A stretch of 64,000 nt of DNA from CAZTHK01 sp964613215 (lineage in GTDB: Bacteria; Krumholzibacteriota; Krumholzibacteriia; Krumholzibacteriales; CAZTHK01). The stretch is from contig CAZTHK010000014.1 of assembly GCA_964613215.1 (NCBI GenBank), positions 55,593 through 119,592 of the forward strand, in the 5' to 3' direction. The stretch's first letter is position 1, and every line of letters starts with the position of its first letter. The notes under the pieces were generated by a model. It was not told where the DNA came from, searched no databases, and saw nothing but the letters and a program-made list of their open reading frames with translations. Shown here in pieces: positions 18,534-26,953 of the stretch. The position numbers and the translations under genes are program-made.

Positions 18534-19997
18534 ATGAATAATAAAAGCAATTATACTGTTTCAGCCTTATTGAAGAAGTACCGGAGTGGCGAGTTAAGTC
18601 CCCGGGAAATAATTGAAGACTGTTTCCGCCGGATTGATAGGCAGGATGAGGGTATTAACGCCTTTCTTCGCCTGTCCCGGAAGAAAGCCCTGGAGAGGGC
18701 GGTAAGGCTGGAGGATTTGGACCCGGGTCTTCCCCTTTACGGAATACCGGTGGCGGTTAAGGATAACATCTGTACCAGGGGGGAGGTTACCTCCTGCGGT
18801 TCCAGGATACTGGAAGGCTACAGTCCTCCCTACAGTGCCACTGTGGTGAAACGGCTGGAGGAGGCGGGAGCTGTGGTAGTGGGAAAGACCAATATGGATG
18901 AATTCGCCATGGGTTCATCCTGTGAAAACTCCGCCTTCGGCCCAACTGCCAATCCGCATGACACCACCCGTGCTCCGGGAGGTTCCAGCGGCGGTTCTGC
19001 GGCGGCGGTGGCGGCGGAAATGGTCCCGGTGGCTCTGGGTTCCGATACCGGCGGTTCGATAAGACAACCGGCCTCCTTCTGTGGTGTGGTTGGTTTCAAG
19101 GGCACCTATGGCAGGGTTTCCCGTTACGGACTGGTAGCTTTTGCCAGCAGCCTGGACCAGATAGGCCCCATAACCGGGAATGTGGCCGACTGTGCCGCAG
19201 TGATGGAGGTGATAGGGGGACATGATCCCGGCGATGCCACCACCATACCGGAGGAGTGCCCGATCCTTGGGGAAGAACTGGACAGGGGATGGGAGGGGGT
19301 AAGTGTGGGTGTTCCCTCTTCAATGGGTGAGTGGGATATAGATGAGACGGTCAGAGAGGTCACCGAAAACACAATCAGCCGTATGAAAGAGAGTGGGGTT
19401 GAGGTCAGAGAGATAAAACTGCCCGATCTGGAGGCTACCATAGGCTGCTACTACATTCTTGCCACAGCGGAGGCCTCCTCCAATCTGGCCCGTTACGACG
19501 GGGTGAGATACGGTCTGCGGGTGGAGGGAAGAACCCTGGAGGAGATGTACCGGCAGACCAGGGGAGAGGGATTCGGCGAAGAGGTAAAGAGAAGAATTCT
19601 TCTGGGAACCTATGTGCTTTCGGCAGGTTATTACGAGGCTTACTATGCCAGGGCTCAGAAGGTCAAGGCGCTGTTATGCGACAGTTACATGCAGCTTTTC
19701 CGGGAGGTGGACCTGGTTCTGCTGCCCACCTCGCCCACCCCGGCTTTCCGGCTGGGTGAAAAGCTGGATGACCCGGTGGCCATGTATCTCTCCGATATCT
19801 TTACCACCACCGCCAATATTGCCGGGTTGCCGGCCATATCGATACCGGGCGGTCATTCGCCGGATGGACTGCCGGTGGGGCTTCAGCTGCTGGCGGGATG
19901 GGGAGGGGAGAAGATGGTGATAAGGGGAGCGGCTGCACTGGAGAGAATGTTTCAAACCGGTGAATCTCCGGGTGATAATGGGGGTAAGTATGAATAA
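18534..19997 (+). CDS. gatA: Asp-tRNA(Asn)/Glu-tRNA(Gln) amidotransferase subunit A
   Basis: Amidase subunit that releases ammonia from glutamine for transfer to the tRNA-bound acyl group. The Ser-cisSer-Lys triad of the amidase-signature family is present: Lys76 (VAVKDNI), Ser151 in GGSSGGSAAAVA, and the nucleophile Ser175 in DTGGSIRQPAS. These lie at a constant offset of three from the residues reported for the Staphylococcus aureus enzyme. Length 487 is standard. The ribosome binding site is weak (GGAAAAA), and the gene starts 42 nt after gatC. Its end overlaps gatB by 8 nt, indicating translational coupling. Confidence 0.97.
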   Translation: MNNKSNYTVSALLKKYRSGELSPREIIEDCFRRIDRQDEGINAFLRLSRKKALERAVRLEDLDPGLPLYGIPVAVKDNICTRGEVTSCGSRILEGYSPPYSATVVKRLEEAGAVVVGKTNMDEFAMGSSCENSAFGPTANPHDTTRAPGGSSGGSAAAVAAEMVPVALGSDTGGSIRQPASFCGVVGFKGTYGRVSRYGLVAFASSLDQIGPITGNVADCAAVMEVIGGHDPGDATTIPEECPILGEELDRGWEGVSVGVPSSMGEWDIDETVREVTENTISRMKESGVEVREIKLPDLEATIGCYYILATAEASSNLARYDGVRYGLRVEGRTLEEMYRQTRGEGFGEEVKRRILLGTYVLSAGYYEAYYARAQKVKALLCDSYMQLFREVDLVLLPTSPTPAFRLGEKLDDPVAMYLSDIFTTTANIAGLPAISIPGGHSPDGLPVGLQLLAGWGGEKMVIRGAAALERMFQTGESPGDNGGKYE

Positions 19998-21426
19998 TAT
20001 GGAATGGGAACCTGTAATCGGGCTGGAGGTACACGCCCAGCTTCTTACCCGGAGCAAGATATTCTGCAGCTGCTCTGCCACCTACGGGGCTGAACCCAAT
20101 ACCCAGACCTGTCCGGTCTGCCTCGGTTTGCCCGGAGCGTTGCCGGTACTGAACCGGGGCGCTGTAACCATGGCGATGAAGATGGCCCTGGCCCTTCACT
20201 GCAGCATAGCCGGTGAAAGTGTTTTTGCCAGAAAGAACTATTTCTATCCGGACTGCCCCAAGAATTACCAGATATCCATGTTCGATAAGCCGCTCTGCGG
20301 AGAGGGATATCTGGAGATAGAGAATGAGCAAAGCAACAGAAGAATCGGCATTGAGCGTATCCATCTGGAGGACGACGCCGGCAAGCTGCTCCATCAGCAG
20401 GGTGGGTCCAGCCTGGTGGATTTCAACCGGTGCGGGGTGCCCCTGATAGAGATTGTCAGTCATCCTGATATGAGATCGCCTGAGGAAGCCGGCAAATACC
20501 TCCGGAGGCTCCGGCAGATTCTGAGGTATCTGGAGATATGCGATGGTAATATGGAGGAGGGAAGCCTCCGTTGTGATGTGAATGTTTCCCTGAGGAAGAA
20601 GGGGGATGAGGAGATGGGAACAAAAACGGAGATTAAGAATCTCAATTCATTCAAGGCGGTGGAGACCGGCATCCGCTTCGAGATTGAGCGTCAGAGAAAG
20701 GTGCTGGAGGAGGGAGGCCAGATCGAGCAGGTTACCAATCTCTGGGATTCAGACAGAAAGCGCCTGGTTATGATGAGGTCGAAGGAATATGCTCACGATT
20801 ACCGCTATTTCCCCGAGCCCGACCTGCTTCCCCTGCGGGTGGACCGGAAATGGATAGAGAAGGTCAAAGAGGATATGCCCGAACTTCCCCTGGATAGAAA
20901 GAAGAGGTTTATCAGCCAGTACGAACTTTCCCCCTATGACGCCGGTGTTCTGACCGCCGAGGGTGGCATAGCAGACTATTTCGAGAAGGTGGTGGAACAT
21001 GCGGGAGATCCCGGGATCTGTTCCAACTGGGTGATGAGGGAAGTGATGGCGGAGCTCAAGGCGGCTAAAAGCAGTATAGAGGATTTTCCCGTTCGGCCGG
21101 TCAGGCTGGCCGGTCTGATTAGGCTGATCCGTGAGGACGTAATCAGCAGCACAGCGGGTGGTGATGTGTTCAGGGAGATGGTAAAATCCGGTGAAGCAGC
21201 GGAGAAGGTAGTGGAAAAACTGGGGTTGAAGCAGATAAGCTCTGAGGATGAACTCGAATCCATGGTGGATAAGGTCTTGGATGATCATTCCGAAGAGGTC
21301 AGCCGCTACCGGGAGGGGGAGAAGAAGCTGCTGGGATTTTTCATAGGGCAGGTTATGAGGGAGAGCAGGGGGAAGGCAAATCCTAAACTTACCAATCAGA
21401 TGATCAGAAACAAACTGGAGGACTGA
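19990..21426 (+). CDS. gatB: Asp-tRNA(Asn)/Glu-tRNA(Gln) amidotransferase subunit B
   Basis: Kinase and tRNA-binding subunit: activates the side-chain carboxylate of Glu- or Asp-tRNA and receives ammonia from GatA. The N-terminal catalytic cradle begins EWEPVIGLEVHAQL and carries the zinc cysteines Cys26, Cys28, Cys41 and Cys44. The middle has GSLRCDVNVS and EIKNLNSF; the C-terminal helical and YqeY-like domains end in KANPKLTNQMIRNKLE. I choose ATG 19990, which has GGGGGT upstream and overlaps the gatA end by 8 nt; an ATG at 19960 in frame would lie well inside gatA with no site. 478 residues. It is convergent with the anti-sigma gene, with stops 4 nt apart. Confidence 0.96.
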   Translation: MNNMEWEPVIGLEVHAQLLTRSKIFCSCSATYGAEPNTQTCPVCLGLPGALPVLNRGAVTMAMKMALALHCSIAGESVFARKNYFYPDCPKNYQISMFDKPLCGEGYLEIENEQSNRRIGIERIHLEDDAGKLLHQQGGSSLVDFNRCGVPLIEIVSHPDMRSPEEAGKYLRRLRQILRYLEICDGNMEEGSLRCDVNVSLRKKGDEEMGTKTEIKNLNSFKAVETGIRFEIERQRKVLEEGGQIEQVTNLWDSDRKRLVMMRSKEYAHDYRYFPEPDLLPLRVDRKWIEKVKEDMPELPLDRKKRFISQYELSPYDAGVLTAEGGIADYFEKVVEHAGDPGICSNWVMREVMAELKAAKSSIEDFPVRPVRLAGLIRLIREDVISSTAGGDVFREMVKSGEAAEKVVEKLGLKQISSEDELESMVDKVLDDHSEEVSRYREGEKKLLGFFIGQVMRESRGKANPKLTNQMIRNKLED

Positions 21427-21430
21427 TATT

Positions 21431-21946
21431 TCAGTATCTCCTGATTCCCGCCATTATTCTCCATCCCCCCATAAGTGATATAATCAGCGGTATTGAAGCG
21501 TAGGCTATCCAGAGGATAGCAGTATCGGCGGATTCGATACGGGATAACCACCAGGCGATGGTGTTTACCAGGCTGACGGATGCTCTCATTATATCAAGGT
21601 GGAGTTTTGAGATACCGTACCACAGGTAATCCCGGAAAAGGTACAGGGGGATGCAGCCTGTCAGTATAAGCATTGAGATCGCAACAGGGAGCAGGGGCAG
21701 GCGCTGGAGCAGGGGTTCTCCAGCCCCCCCGGTCAGCCGGGCGGATACGGCCTCTGCCATGGCTGATCCCGGGGGAACCTGTTTGTTTCTCGAGCTCAGT
21801 GATTCTTCCAGGCCTGTATAAATACTGTAGAGTTCACTGCAGCGGCTGCAACCGGAGATGTGCTTCAGTGCTTCTTCCCTTTCCCTTCCGCTAAGTTCCC
21901 CTGCCGCCAGCCTGATAATGCTTTCTTCCGGGAAATTACACTTCAT
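21431..21946 (-). CDS. Membrane anti-sigma factor with zinc-binding ZAS motif
   Basis: A 171-residue protein. The N-terminal 40 residues resemble the anti-sigma zinc finger: a helix, then His29-x3-Cys33-x2-Cys36 (HISGCSRC), with another Cys at position 3. Two hydrophobic segments follow (around LLPVAISMLILTGCIPLYLF and AILWIAYASIPLIISLMGG), so the N-terminal sigma-binding domain would be cytoplasmic. The gene lies 98 nt downstream of the ECF sigma factor on the same strand, the usual order for such pairs. Release of sigma could be by regulated proteolysis or by redox change at the zinc site; the sequence does not decide which. RseP at 4518 is a candidate protease only by inference. Confidence 0.8.
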   Translation of the reverse strand: MKCNFPEESIIRLAAGELSGREREEALKHISGCSRCSELYSIYTGLEESLSSRNKQVPPGSAMAEAVSARLTGGAGEPLLQRLPLLPVAISMLILTGCIPLYLFRDYLWYGISKLHLDIMRASVSLVNTIAWWLSRIESADTAILWIAYASIPLIISLMGGWRIMAGIRRY

Positions 21947-22044
21947 ATGATTCCTAGCCTTTATCGATGTGGCCCTTTTTACTGACTATCATAAATTTTA
22001 TTCTCGCCTGTATTAATGTTAATCCTGTAATTAAACATATTCAA

Positions 22045-22623
22045 TCAAATCCCCTCACCGCCGGAGAAATCTTTTAGAGCCACCATCCGTGCCAGCTCCT
22101 TCTTCGCCCTGAAGAGGTAAGTTTTAACCGTTCCCACCGGGATATCCATGATCTCTGCTATCTCCAGATAGGATTTTTCCCCCATGTACCTGAGTTCGAT
22201 AACCAGCCTGTGATTGCGGGAGAGGCCTGAGATAAGTTCATCCAGGTGGCTCCTGAGTTCCCCCATCTCACATAGGCGGGAGGGTGAAGCCTCCCTTGAT
22301 TCAAGCTGTATCTCATCTACATTACTATCAGTTATACGATTCATATCATGTACTGAATCAAGTGCTCTGTTTCTTGCAATCCTGTAGATCCAGGTGGAAA
22401 ACTTCGAATCACCCCTGAATGTATCCAGCCTGGTATACACCCTTATGAATACCTCCTGGACCACATCGTCGACCATCGAATGATTTCCCATTACCGCCCT
22501 TGCCACAGAGTAAACCAGGGGGGCGTATTCTTCCACCAGTTTACTGAAAGCACTTTCACTTCCCCTCCTTGCTTTCTCTATAAGGTTGCTGTCTTTCATT
22601 CTGATCGGATCCGGATCTTCCAT
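22045..22623 (-). CDS. ECF (extracytoplasmic function) RNA polymerase sigma factor
   Basis: A 192-residue sigma-70-family protein with only regions 2 and 4. Region 2 runs over about residues 15-85 (SAFSKLVEEYAPLVY, DVVQEVFIRVY, FSTWIYRIARNRALD); region 4 has the helix-turn-helix SYLEIAEIMDIPVGTVKTYLFRAKKEL near the C-terminus. A longer upstream frame exists to 22863, but that extension crosses the divergent gene and is not family-like. Starts at 22623 or 22599 are both possible; neither has a good ribosome binding site. TATAAT lies directly before 22623 on this strand, which would favour the shorter form if it is a real -10. Cotranscribed with the anti-sigma gene. Confidence 0.9.
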   Translation of the reverse strand: MEDPDPIRMKDSNLIEKARRGSESAFSKLVEEYAPLVYSVARAVMGNHSMVDDVVQEVFIRVYTRLDTFRGDSKFSTWIYRIARNRALDSVHDMNRITDSNVDEIQLESREASPSRLCEMGELRSHLDELISGLSRNHRLVIELRYMGEKSYLEIAEIMDIPVGTVKTYLFRAKKELARMVALKDFSGGEGI

Positions 22624-22792
22624 GATTATAAGACTGTTCAAGTGGAAATTTTGTTTCAGGTAATTATCCCACCGCCGGAAAAATAAAAAAACCAGAAAAA
22701 ATGAAACATCCGGTGCAGAAAGGCAGTCACAGAACTGAAGACAGATTGGAATAGACGAGGCAGCCGTCAGATTTATGAAAGGAGTACCGGTC

Positions 22793-23194
22793 ATGTTAGA
22801 TATTGAGCCTGGTGTTATAGCAATTCTGATACCCATACTGGTGGTGATAGGGGTATTTGCCACTGTAATCGTGGGAATCTACAGCGAGAACAGCAGAAAG
22901 GAACTGGCCCACAAGGAGAGGCTGATTGCCATGGAGAAGGGTCTGCCCATACCCCGGGAGAAGGAGGAGAGGGTAAGGCCGCGCTATCTTTCCCTCCGGG
23001 CCTGGGGCCTGGTGATGACCTTTCTGGGTGTGGCGGTGGTCATAGGGATAGCAGCCGAAGCGGGTTTGAAGCATGGTCTGTGGGGACTCTGCCCCCTTGC
23101 CATAGGTGCAGCGCTGCTGGTGTCGGCCATCGGTGAGAAGAAGGACCTTCAAAGAAGGAAGCATAAGGAGATGGAGCGATCGCAGGATACATAA
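22793..23194 (+). CDS. Two-TM membrane protein (DUF6249-like)
   Basis: A 133-residue protein with an N-terminal membrane helix (GVIAILIPILVVIGVFATVI), a short cytoplasmic loop containing the KERLIAMEKGLP motif seen in DUF6249-type proteins, then two further hydrophobic stretches and a very basic tail (KKDLQRRKHKEMER). The start at 22793 is set by GAAAGGAG at 22777-22784; an ATG at 22775 would place that site inside the coding region. It is divergent from the ECF sigma gene with about 170 nt between them. In many genomes such proteins sit beside ECF sigma/anti-sigma pairs, which fits here. Function not known. Confidence 0.75.
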   Translation: MLDIEPGVIAILIPILVVIGVFATVIVGIYSENSRKELAHKERLIAMEKGLPIPREKEERVRPRYLSLRAWGLVMTFLGVAVVIGIAAEAGLKHGLWGLCPLAIGAALLVSAIGEKKDLQRRKHKEMERSQDT

Positions 23195-23498
23195 CTTCTT
23201 GTTCAGCCGGGCCGGTACTGCTCGCCGTCTATCCAGAAAAGGGTAGATGGTCAGGATTTTGATCATGCTGAATGTACCAGGATCTTATCTCGAATAGAGG
23301 CAACCTGATTTGAAGGTACACCGGTCAGGCCCCTGACCGGCCTGGAGGCGCATTATCAGCAGTCAGTCCGGTTTGATGGGAAGAGATCCGGGTTTGCATC
23401 AGGCAAGTCAATTGATAATGTCGAATAAATGGATAAAAAGCCTGGGATATTTTTCGTATTGCATCCCTCCCCCGGTATGATTCTGGTATAAAAAGGCT
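23195..23498. other. Gene-free 304-bp interval with a 20-bp palindrome
   Basis: No gene is supported. The only structured element is the palindrome at 23321-23340. The interval separates the DUF6249-like gene (plus) from the 3' end of the Fn3 lipoprotein (minus), so it is a convergent region where terminators would be expected. Confidence 0.5.
23321..23340. repeat. 20-bp near-perfect palindrome
   Basis: CCGGTCAGG (23321-23329) is followed by CC and the exact complement CCTGACCGG (23332-23340). It could form a GC-rich hairpin in either strand or bind a dimeric regulator. There is no T-run on either side, so it is not a typical intrinsic terminator. Confidence 0.6.
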
Positions 23499-23867
23499 TT
23501 ATTCGTGTGTTCCCTCCATGCGGCCGGTGACGCCGGGATTGCTGATGGTCAGCGACTGTTCTGTTCCCGCCTCCGCCGGATCCGGAACACTGGCCAGTGT
23601 TGTGCAGGCCGCCCAATTATCCCCGGTGATCGCCGCCGGTGAGTGGCGCATATCGTACCGCGCTGCTGTGCCCGAATCCCCGTCGTCGCCTGGTGCCGTC
23701 CAGGTGACCGTCATGGTGGTGTCAGTGCTGGAGGCGATATAGAGATCACTGATGGCAGACGGAGGTGTGGTGTCACCTCCGGACCCACCGGGAGAGGCGG
23801 GGTCGTCGTCGCGGCAGGCGGAGAGGGTCAGTAGCACCAGGATCACAGTGACAGTGCGGAGTTTCAT
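23499..23867 (-). CDS. Short lipoprotein with an incomplete fibronectin type III domain
   Basis: A 122-residue product starting at ATG 23867 with GGGAGG upstream. The signal peptide ends in the lipobox LSAC, then a short linker (DDDPASPGGSGG). The rest starts as a clear Fn3 domain of the kind common in secreted proteins (TTPPSAISDLYIASS, MTVTWTAPGDDGDSGTA, AARYDMRHSP), and includes EQSLTIS, but then runs into NPGVTGRMEGTHE and a stop. The last strands of the fold, normally with a GLxPGTTYYFALK-like segment, are missing. So this is either a decayed or truncated gene or a deliberately short protein. Glu/Asp/Gly rich; function unknown. Confidence 0.6.
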   Translation of the reverse strand: MKLRTVTVILVLLTLSACRDDDPASPGGSGGDTTPPSAISDLYIASSTDTTMTVTWTAPGDDGDSGTAARYDMRHSPAAITGDNWAACTTLASVPDPAEAGTEQSLTISNPGVTGRMEGTHE

Positions 23868-23964
23868 GGATTTTCCTCCCGGAAAGAATGGATGTGGCAT
23901 GGGATACATTAACGCTCTTATTCCCTCGCAGTCAATATCTTACTACCTTTGCACCTTCCGATCA

Positions 23965-23983
23965 GGCGGATAATTAACCGCTG
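23965..23983. repeat. 19-bp dispersed repeat, copy 1
   Basis: GGCGGATAATTAACCGCTG is identical to 35793-35811. Its core GCGGATAATTAACCGC is a 16-bp palindrome with one mismatched pair. This copy lies upstream of katA and is followed by CCGTTTTTTC. Confidence 0.7.
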
Positions 23984-24022
23984 CCGTTTTTTCAAAATAT
24001 GTATCAATTTTATGGAAAGTAA

Positions 24023-24028
24023 TATAAT
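24023..24028 (+). promoter_or_regulatory. -10 element of the katA promoter
   Basis: A perfect TATAAT sits about 30 nt before the catalase start, but no good -35 lies 16-18 nt upstream, so the promoter may need an activator. No recognisable PerR, Fur or OxyR site was seen. Confidence 0.4.
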
Positions 24029-24057
24029 CTGAAGATACCAGAAAGGGAGGTATTGTC

Positions 24058-25512
24058 ATGGCAGACAAAGATCGAAAACCCACAACCAATGATGCGGGTA
24101 TTCCGGTAGCCAGCGACGAGTATTCGCTAACCGTCGGGCCGGATGGTCCCGTCCTGCTCCACGATCATTACCTGGTCGAGCAGATGGCCAATTTCAACCG
24201 TGAGATGATTCCGGACCGCCAGCCCCATGCAAAGGGGTCGGGGGCTTTCGGTTATTTCGAGGTGACCAAAGATGTAAGCGCCTATACCAGGGCGGCTCTG
24301 TTTCAACCGGGCACCAGAACCGACGTTCTGGCCCGGTTTTCCACAGTAGCCGGCGAAAGCGGCAGCCCCGACACCTGGAGGGACGTGCGCGGCTTTGCAC
24401 TCAAGTTCTATACCACCGAAGGCAACTACGACATGGTGGGGAACAACACACCGGTTTTCTTCATACGTGATCCCATGAAGTTCCAGGACTTCATCCATTC
24501 TCAGAAGCGCCGTGCGGATAGCGGCCTTAGGGATAACGACATGCAGTGGGACTTCTGGACCCTGTCTCCGGAATCCGCTCATCAGGTCACCATACTGATG
24601 AGTGACCGGGGCATCCCCGGGAGCTACCGGCACATGAACGGCTACACCAGCCACACCTATATGTGGGTCAACGCCGAAGGGGAACGCTTCTGGGTAAAAT
24701 ACCACTTCAAGACTGACCAGGGTATCGAATTCCTTGCTCAGGAGGAGGGTGACCGTATCGCCGGTGAAGACGCCGATTATCACCGCCGTGACCTTTTTGA
24801 TGCAATCAAGCGTAAAGACTACCCCAGCTGGACACTGAAAGTTCAGATCATGCCCTTCGAAGAGGCAAAGGACTACCGGTTCAATCCCTTCGATCTGACC
24901 AAGGTCTGGCCTCACGGCGACTATCCGGTGCAGGAAGTTGGCAGGTTGACACTGAACCGCAATCCCTCCGACTTCCATACCGAGATCGAACAGGCGGCTT
25001 TCGAGCCGAACAACCTGGTACCGGGTATAGGCCCCAGCCCGGACAAGATGCTGCTTGCCCGGCTGGTTTCCTACGCTGACGCCCACCGGGCGCGCCTGGG
25101 GGTGAACTACAAGCAGATCCCGGTGAACCGGCCGAAAAGCCCTGTACACAGCTACAGCAAAGGCGGTACCATGCGGATGGATAACGTTTCCGATCCCGTT
25201 TACAAGCCCAACTCCAAGGGTGGCCCCGAGGCCGACCCGGAGCGCTACCCCGAGCAGGCTGTCTGGAGTGCCAGCGGTGAGTTCATCCGCTCAGCCTACA
25301 CCAGACGCAAGGATGATGATGACTTTGTCCAGCCGCGAGCCCTGATACGGGAGGTGATGGATGATGCACAGCGTGACCGGCTGGTATCTAACGTGACCGG
25401 GCATCTTAAGAACGGAGTAACCGGGCCGGTCCTTGAGCGTGCTTTCCAGTACTGGCGCAATATCGACAGGGGGATTGGCGACCGTATTGCCGGGGGAGTA
25501 AAGGAAGACTGA
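24058..25512 (+). CDS. katA: Monofunctional haem catalase
   Basis: Dismutates hydrogen peroxide. Small-subunit (clade-3-like) length of 484 residues. The distal-site His57 is in PHAKGSGAFG, the distal Asn130 in VGNNTPVFFIRD, and the proximal haem ligand Tyr339 in RLVSYADAHRARLG. The start ATG has GGGAGG 7 nt upstream. Codon use differs from the flanking genes: about half of its arginines are CGC or CGT, while neighbours use mainly AGG, AGA and CGG, and Asp/Asn codons end more often in C. That fits a gene acquired by transfer. It stands alone, with no regulator gene beside it. Confidence 0.96.
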   Translation: MADKDRKPTTNDAGIPVASDEYSLTVGPDGPVLLHDHYLVEQMANFNREMIPDRQPHAKGSGAFGYFEVTKDVSAYTRAALFQPGTRTDVLARFSTVAGESGSPDTWRDVRGFALKFYTTEGNYDMVGNNTPVFFIRDPMKFQDFIHSQKRRADSGLRDNDMQWDFWTLSPESAHQVTILMSDRGIPGSYRHMNGYTSHTYMWVNAEGERFWVKYHFKTDQGIEFLAQEEGDRIAGEDADYHRRDLFDAIKRKDYPSWTLKVQIMPFEEAKDYRFNPFDLTKVWPHGDYPVQEVGRLTLNRNPSDFHTEIEQAAFEPNNLVPGIGPSPDKMLLARLVSYADAHRARLGVNYKQIPVNRPKSPVHSYSKGGTMRMDNVSDPVYKPNSKGGPEADPERYPEQAVWSASGEFIRSAYTRRKDDDDFVQPRALIREVMDDAQRDRLVSNVTGHLKNGVTGPVLERAFQYWRNIDRGIGDRIAGGVKED

Positions 25513-25714
25513 TCCCGGTGTGCCTTGATGGAGATCAACAGATAGCTTCAATATGACTAAAACTGTTTACGAAGGGATGTAATTGGCCCGCTGCTGAGAA
25601 GGGTTTTGTTATCCTGAAAAATGTGACCGGTAGATGGTAAGCTGAATATAAGTATGGGAAGGGGTGGGACTGAATTAAAACAGGGGAAAACTTTTTTCTG
25701 GAAAGGAGCTGGAG

Positions 25715-25852
25715 ATGGGCAAGGCTGGCGAAAAACCCGGAAAAGGTACTTACAGATGCAATAAATGCGGTGAAACGGTGGTATTGAACGACGATGATAG
25801 GTTGCCTCAATGCCCCACCTGTGATTGCACAGAGTATGTTCGTTTCAAGTAA
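25715..25852 (+). CDS. 45-residue zinc-ribbon protein
   Basis: ATG at 25715, TAA at 25850-25852, with GAAAGGAG upstream at good spacing. The product has two Cys pairs in zinc-ribbon arrangement: YRCNKCG and, 17 residues on, QCPTCDCTEYV. Such minimal ribbons are seen in many bacteria as small proteins of unknown role. It lies about 200 nt after katA and reads in the same direction. A hairpin (GTGAGAG/CTCTCAC, 25854-25872) directly follows the stop. It is too short to be picked up by length-based gene finding; the evidence is the intact cysteine pattern and the ribosome binding site. Confidence 0.75.
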   Translation: MGKAGEKPGKGTYRCNKCGETVVLNDDDRLPQCPTCDCTEYVRFK

Positions 25853-26264
25853 GGTGAGAGAGTAACTCTCACTCGCAAACTTTTGTGTCTCTCGTTTCAG
25901 TGAAAGGGCCACGGGCCTGGCGGCACTTTGTGGATACTTTTCTCTGTTTTCTCTCTGCGCAGTGACATGGCAAGTGGAAGAAGTTCTTATTATTGAAGTG
26001 GTTAAAGCGGCAGCACATCAAAGCAATATGGGCATGAGCGTGGAAATCGCAGCTCCCGCCTCGGGCTCGCTCTTTCTGCCCCTTTCGGGGCCGAAAACCA
26101 TGCCCGCTCACCCTGCGGAGGGTTTTGAAACACCAGGCACCGGAACAATGGGGATCGAATAAAACCGGGGAAAATCCAAGCCCTTGTTAATGGTGGAATA
26201 AAATATCTATATATGTTATAATGATTCTGTTATCGCGGGTATATAAAATACAGGAGGGGAAATT
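25853..26264 (+). other. 412-bp interval before the first WG-tail gene
   Basis: Contains a hairpin without T-run (25854-25872), a 15-nt sequence GGGCATGAGCGTGGA (26030-26044) that recurs exactly at 27001-27015, a short GC-rich hairpin GCCCC/GGGGC near 26080, and the promoter at 26214. A 66-codon frame at 25962-26162 has no domain and no ribosome binding site, so I do not call it. Confidence 0.5.
26214..26222 (+). promoter_or_regulatory. Extended -10 promoter for 26265 gene
   Basis: TGTTATAAT is a perfect extended -10 element (TG, one base, TATAAT). The -35 region is poor, as is usual for this class. Predicted start near 26229, with a 36-nt leader carrying GGAGGGG before the ATG. Confidence 0.6.
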
Positions 26265-26921
26265 ATGAGTGTATTCAGAATCCTTACTCTATTTGTCATG
26301 GTGATGATACTGATGCCGGTTGCTCCGGTATCAGCTGAACTAAGCAGTATTCATCTCGATTCCGACACGGAGCTGATGGAGTATCTCTCCGATACTTTAT
26401 TTGTTTCAGAGGGAAGGATAGGTGATCTGGGAGGGAATGCCACTTTCGAGCTGGACCTGGGCCAGAGTACCGGTTCGCCGGCTGAAACTGCACAGTACAA
26501 CTGGCAGAACGGAGTGGCGGAACCCTTTACCATCAACTATGACAGCAGCACAGATGTGGTTACCTTTACCCTGGGTGGAGAGACACTTCAGTATACCACC
26601 TCCTATTCCTGCTTCGACGCAGTATTTGTACGTGGCCGTGCTGTGGATGCCGGAAGCATCATCAACGTCACCGATCTGGTAATAGATGGTGAAAATGTGA
26701 ACGACAGCGTTGAGGCCGCCGGTTCCGGAGGGCTGGACATCCTGCTGATATACGGAGTCGACCTGATGGATGGATTCACCATCAGTGGTACTGCCACACT
26801 GTCCTGGATGGGTGATCCACCTACCAACTCCAGGCTGGCTTTTCAGGTAAAAATCGCCAGATCTGCTGTTATCGGCACTGAAAGCAGCAGCTGGGGAGAG
26901 GTAAAGGCGCTTTATCGCTAA
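26265..26921 (+). CDS. Secreted beta-rich protein with WG-x-V-K C-terminal tail
   Basis: A 218-residue protein with a classical signal peptide (hydrophobic run LTLFVMVMILMPVAPVSA, cleavage probably before ELSS). The mature part is acidic, Gly/Ser/Thr rich and predicted all-beta, ending in a segment (TATLSWMGDPPTNSRLAF) reminiscent of choice-of-anchor domains in surface proteins; this resemblance is weak. The final residues TESSSWGEVKALYR match the ends of the next gene (27158) and of 57225 although the mature domains are unrelated. A strong terminator follows at 26954. GGAGGGG sits 6 nt before the ATG. Function unknown; probably exported and processed or anchored through the tail. Confidence 0.8.
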   Translation: MSVFRILTLFVMVMILMPVAPVSAELSSIHLDSDTELMEYLSDTLFVSEGRIGDLGGNATFELDLGQSTGSPAETAQYNWQNGVAEPFTINYDSSTDVVTFTLGGETLQYTTSYSCFDAVFVRGRAVDAGSIINVTDLVIDGENVNDSVEAAGSGGLDILLIYGVDLMDGFTISGTATLSWMGDPPTNSRLAFQVKIARSAVIGTESSSWGEVKALYR

Positions 26922-26953
26922 ATTTTTTCTCTGCCGTCCCTGTACGGTAATCT

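Noticed and set aside
17888..18550. A 220-codon minus-strand open frame between pcrA and gatA
   Set aside because: It runs antisense through all of gatC, has no ribosome binding site and no recognisable domain; gatC is certain.
22624..22863. N-terminal extension of the ECF sigma factor
   Set aside because: The extension overlaps the divergent membrane-protein gene and its ribosome binding site, and the extra residues do not look like sigma region 1 or 2.
25962..26162. 66-codon frame before the first WG-tail gene
   Set aside because: No ribosome binding site, no domain, composition unlike the coding regions nearby.
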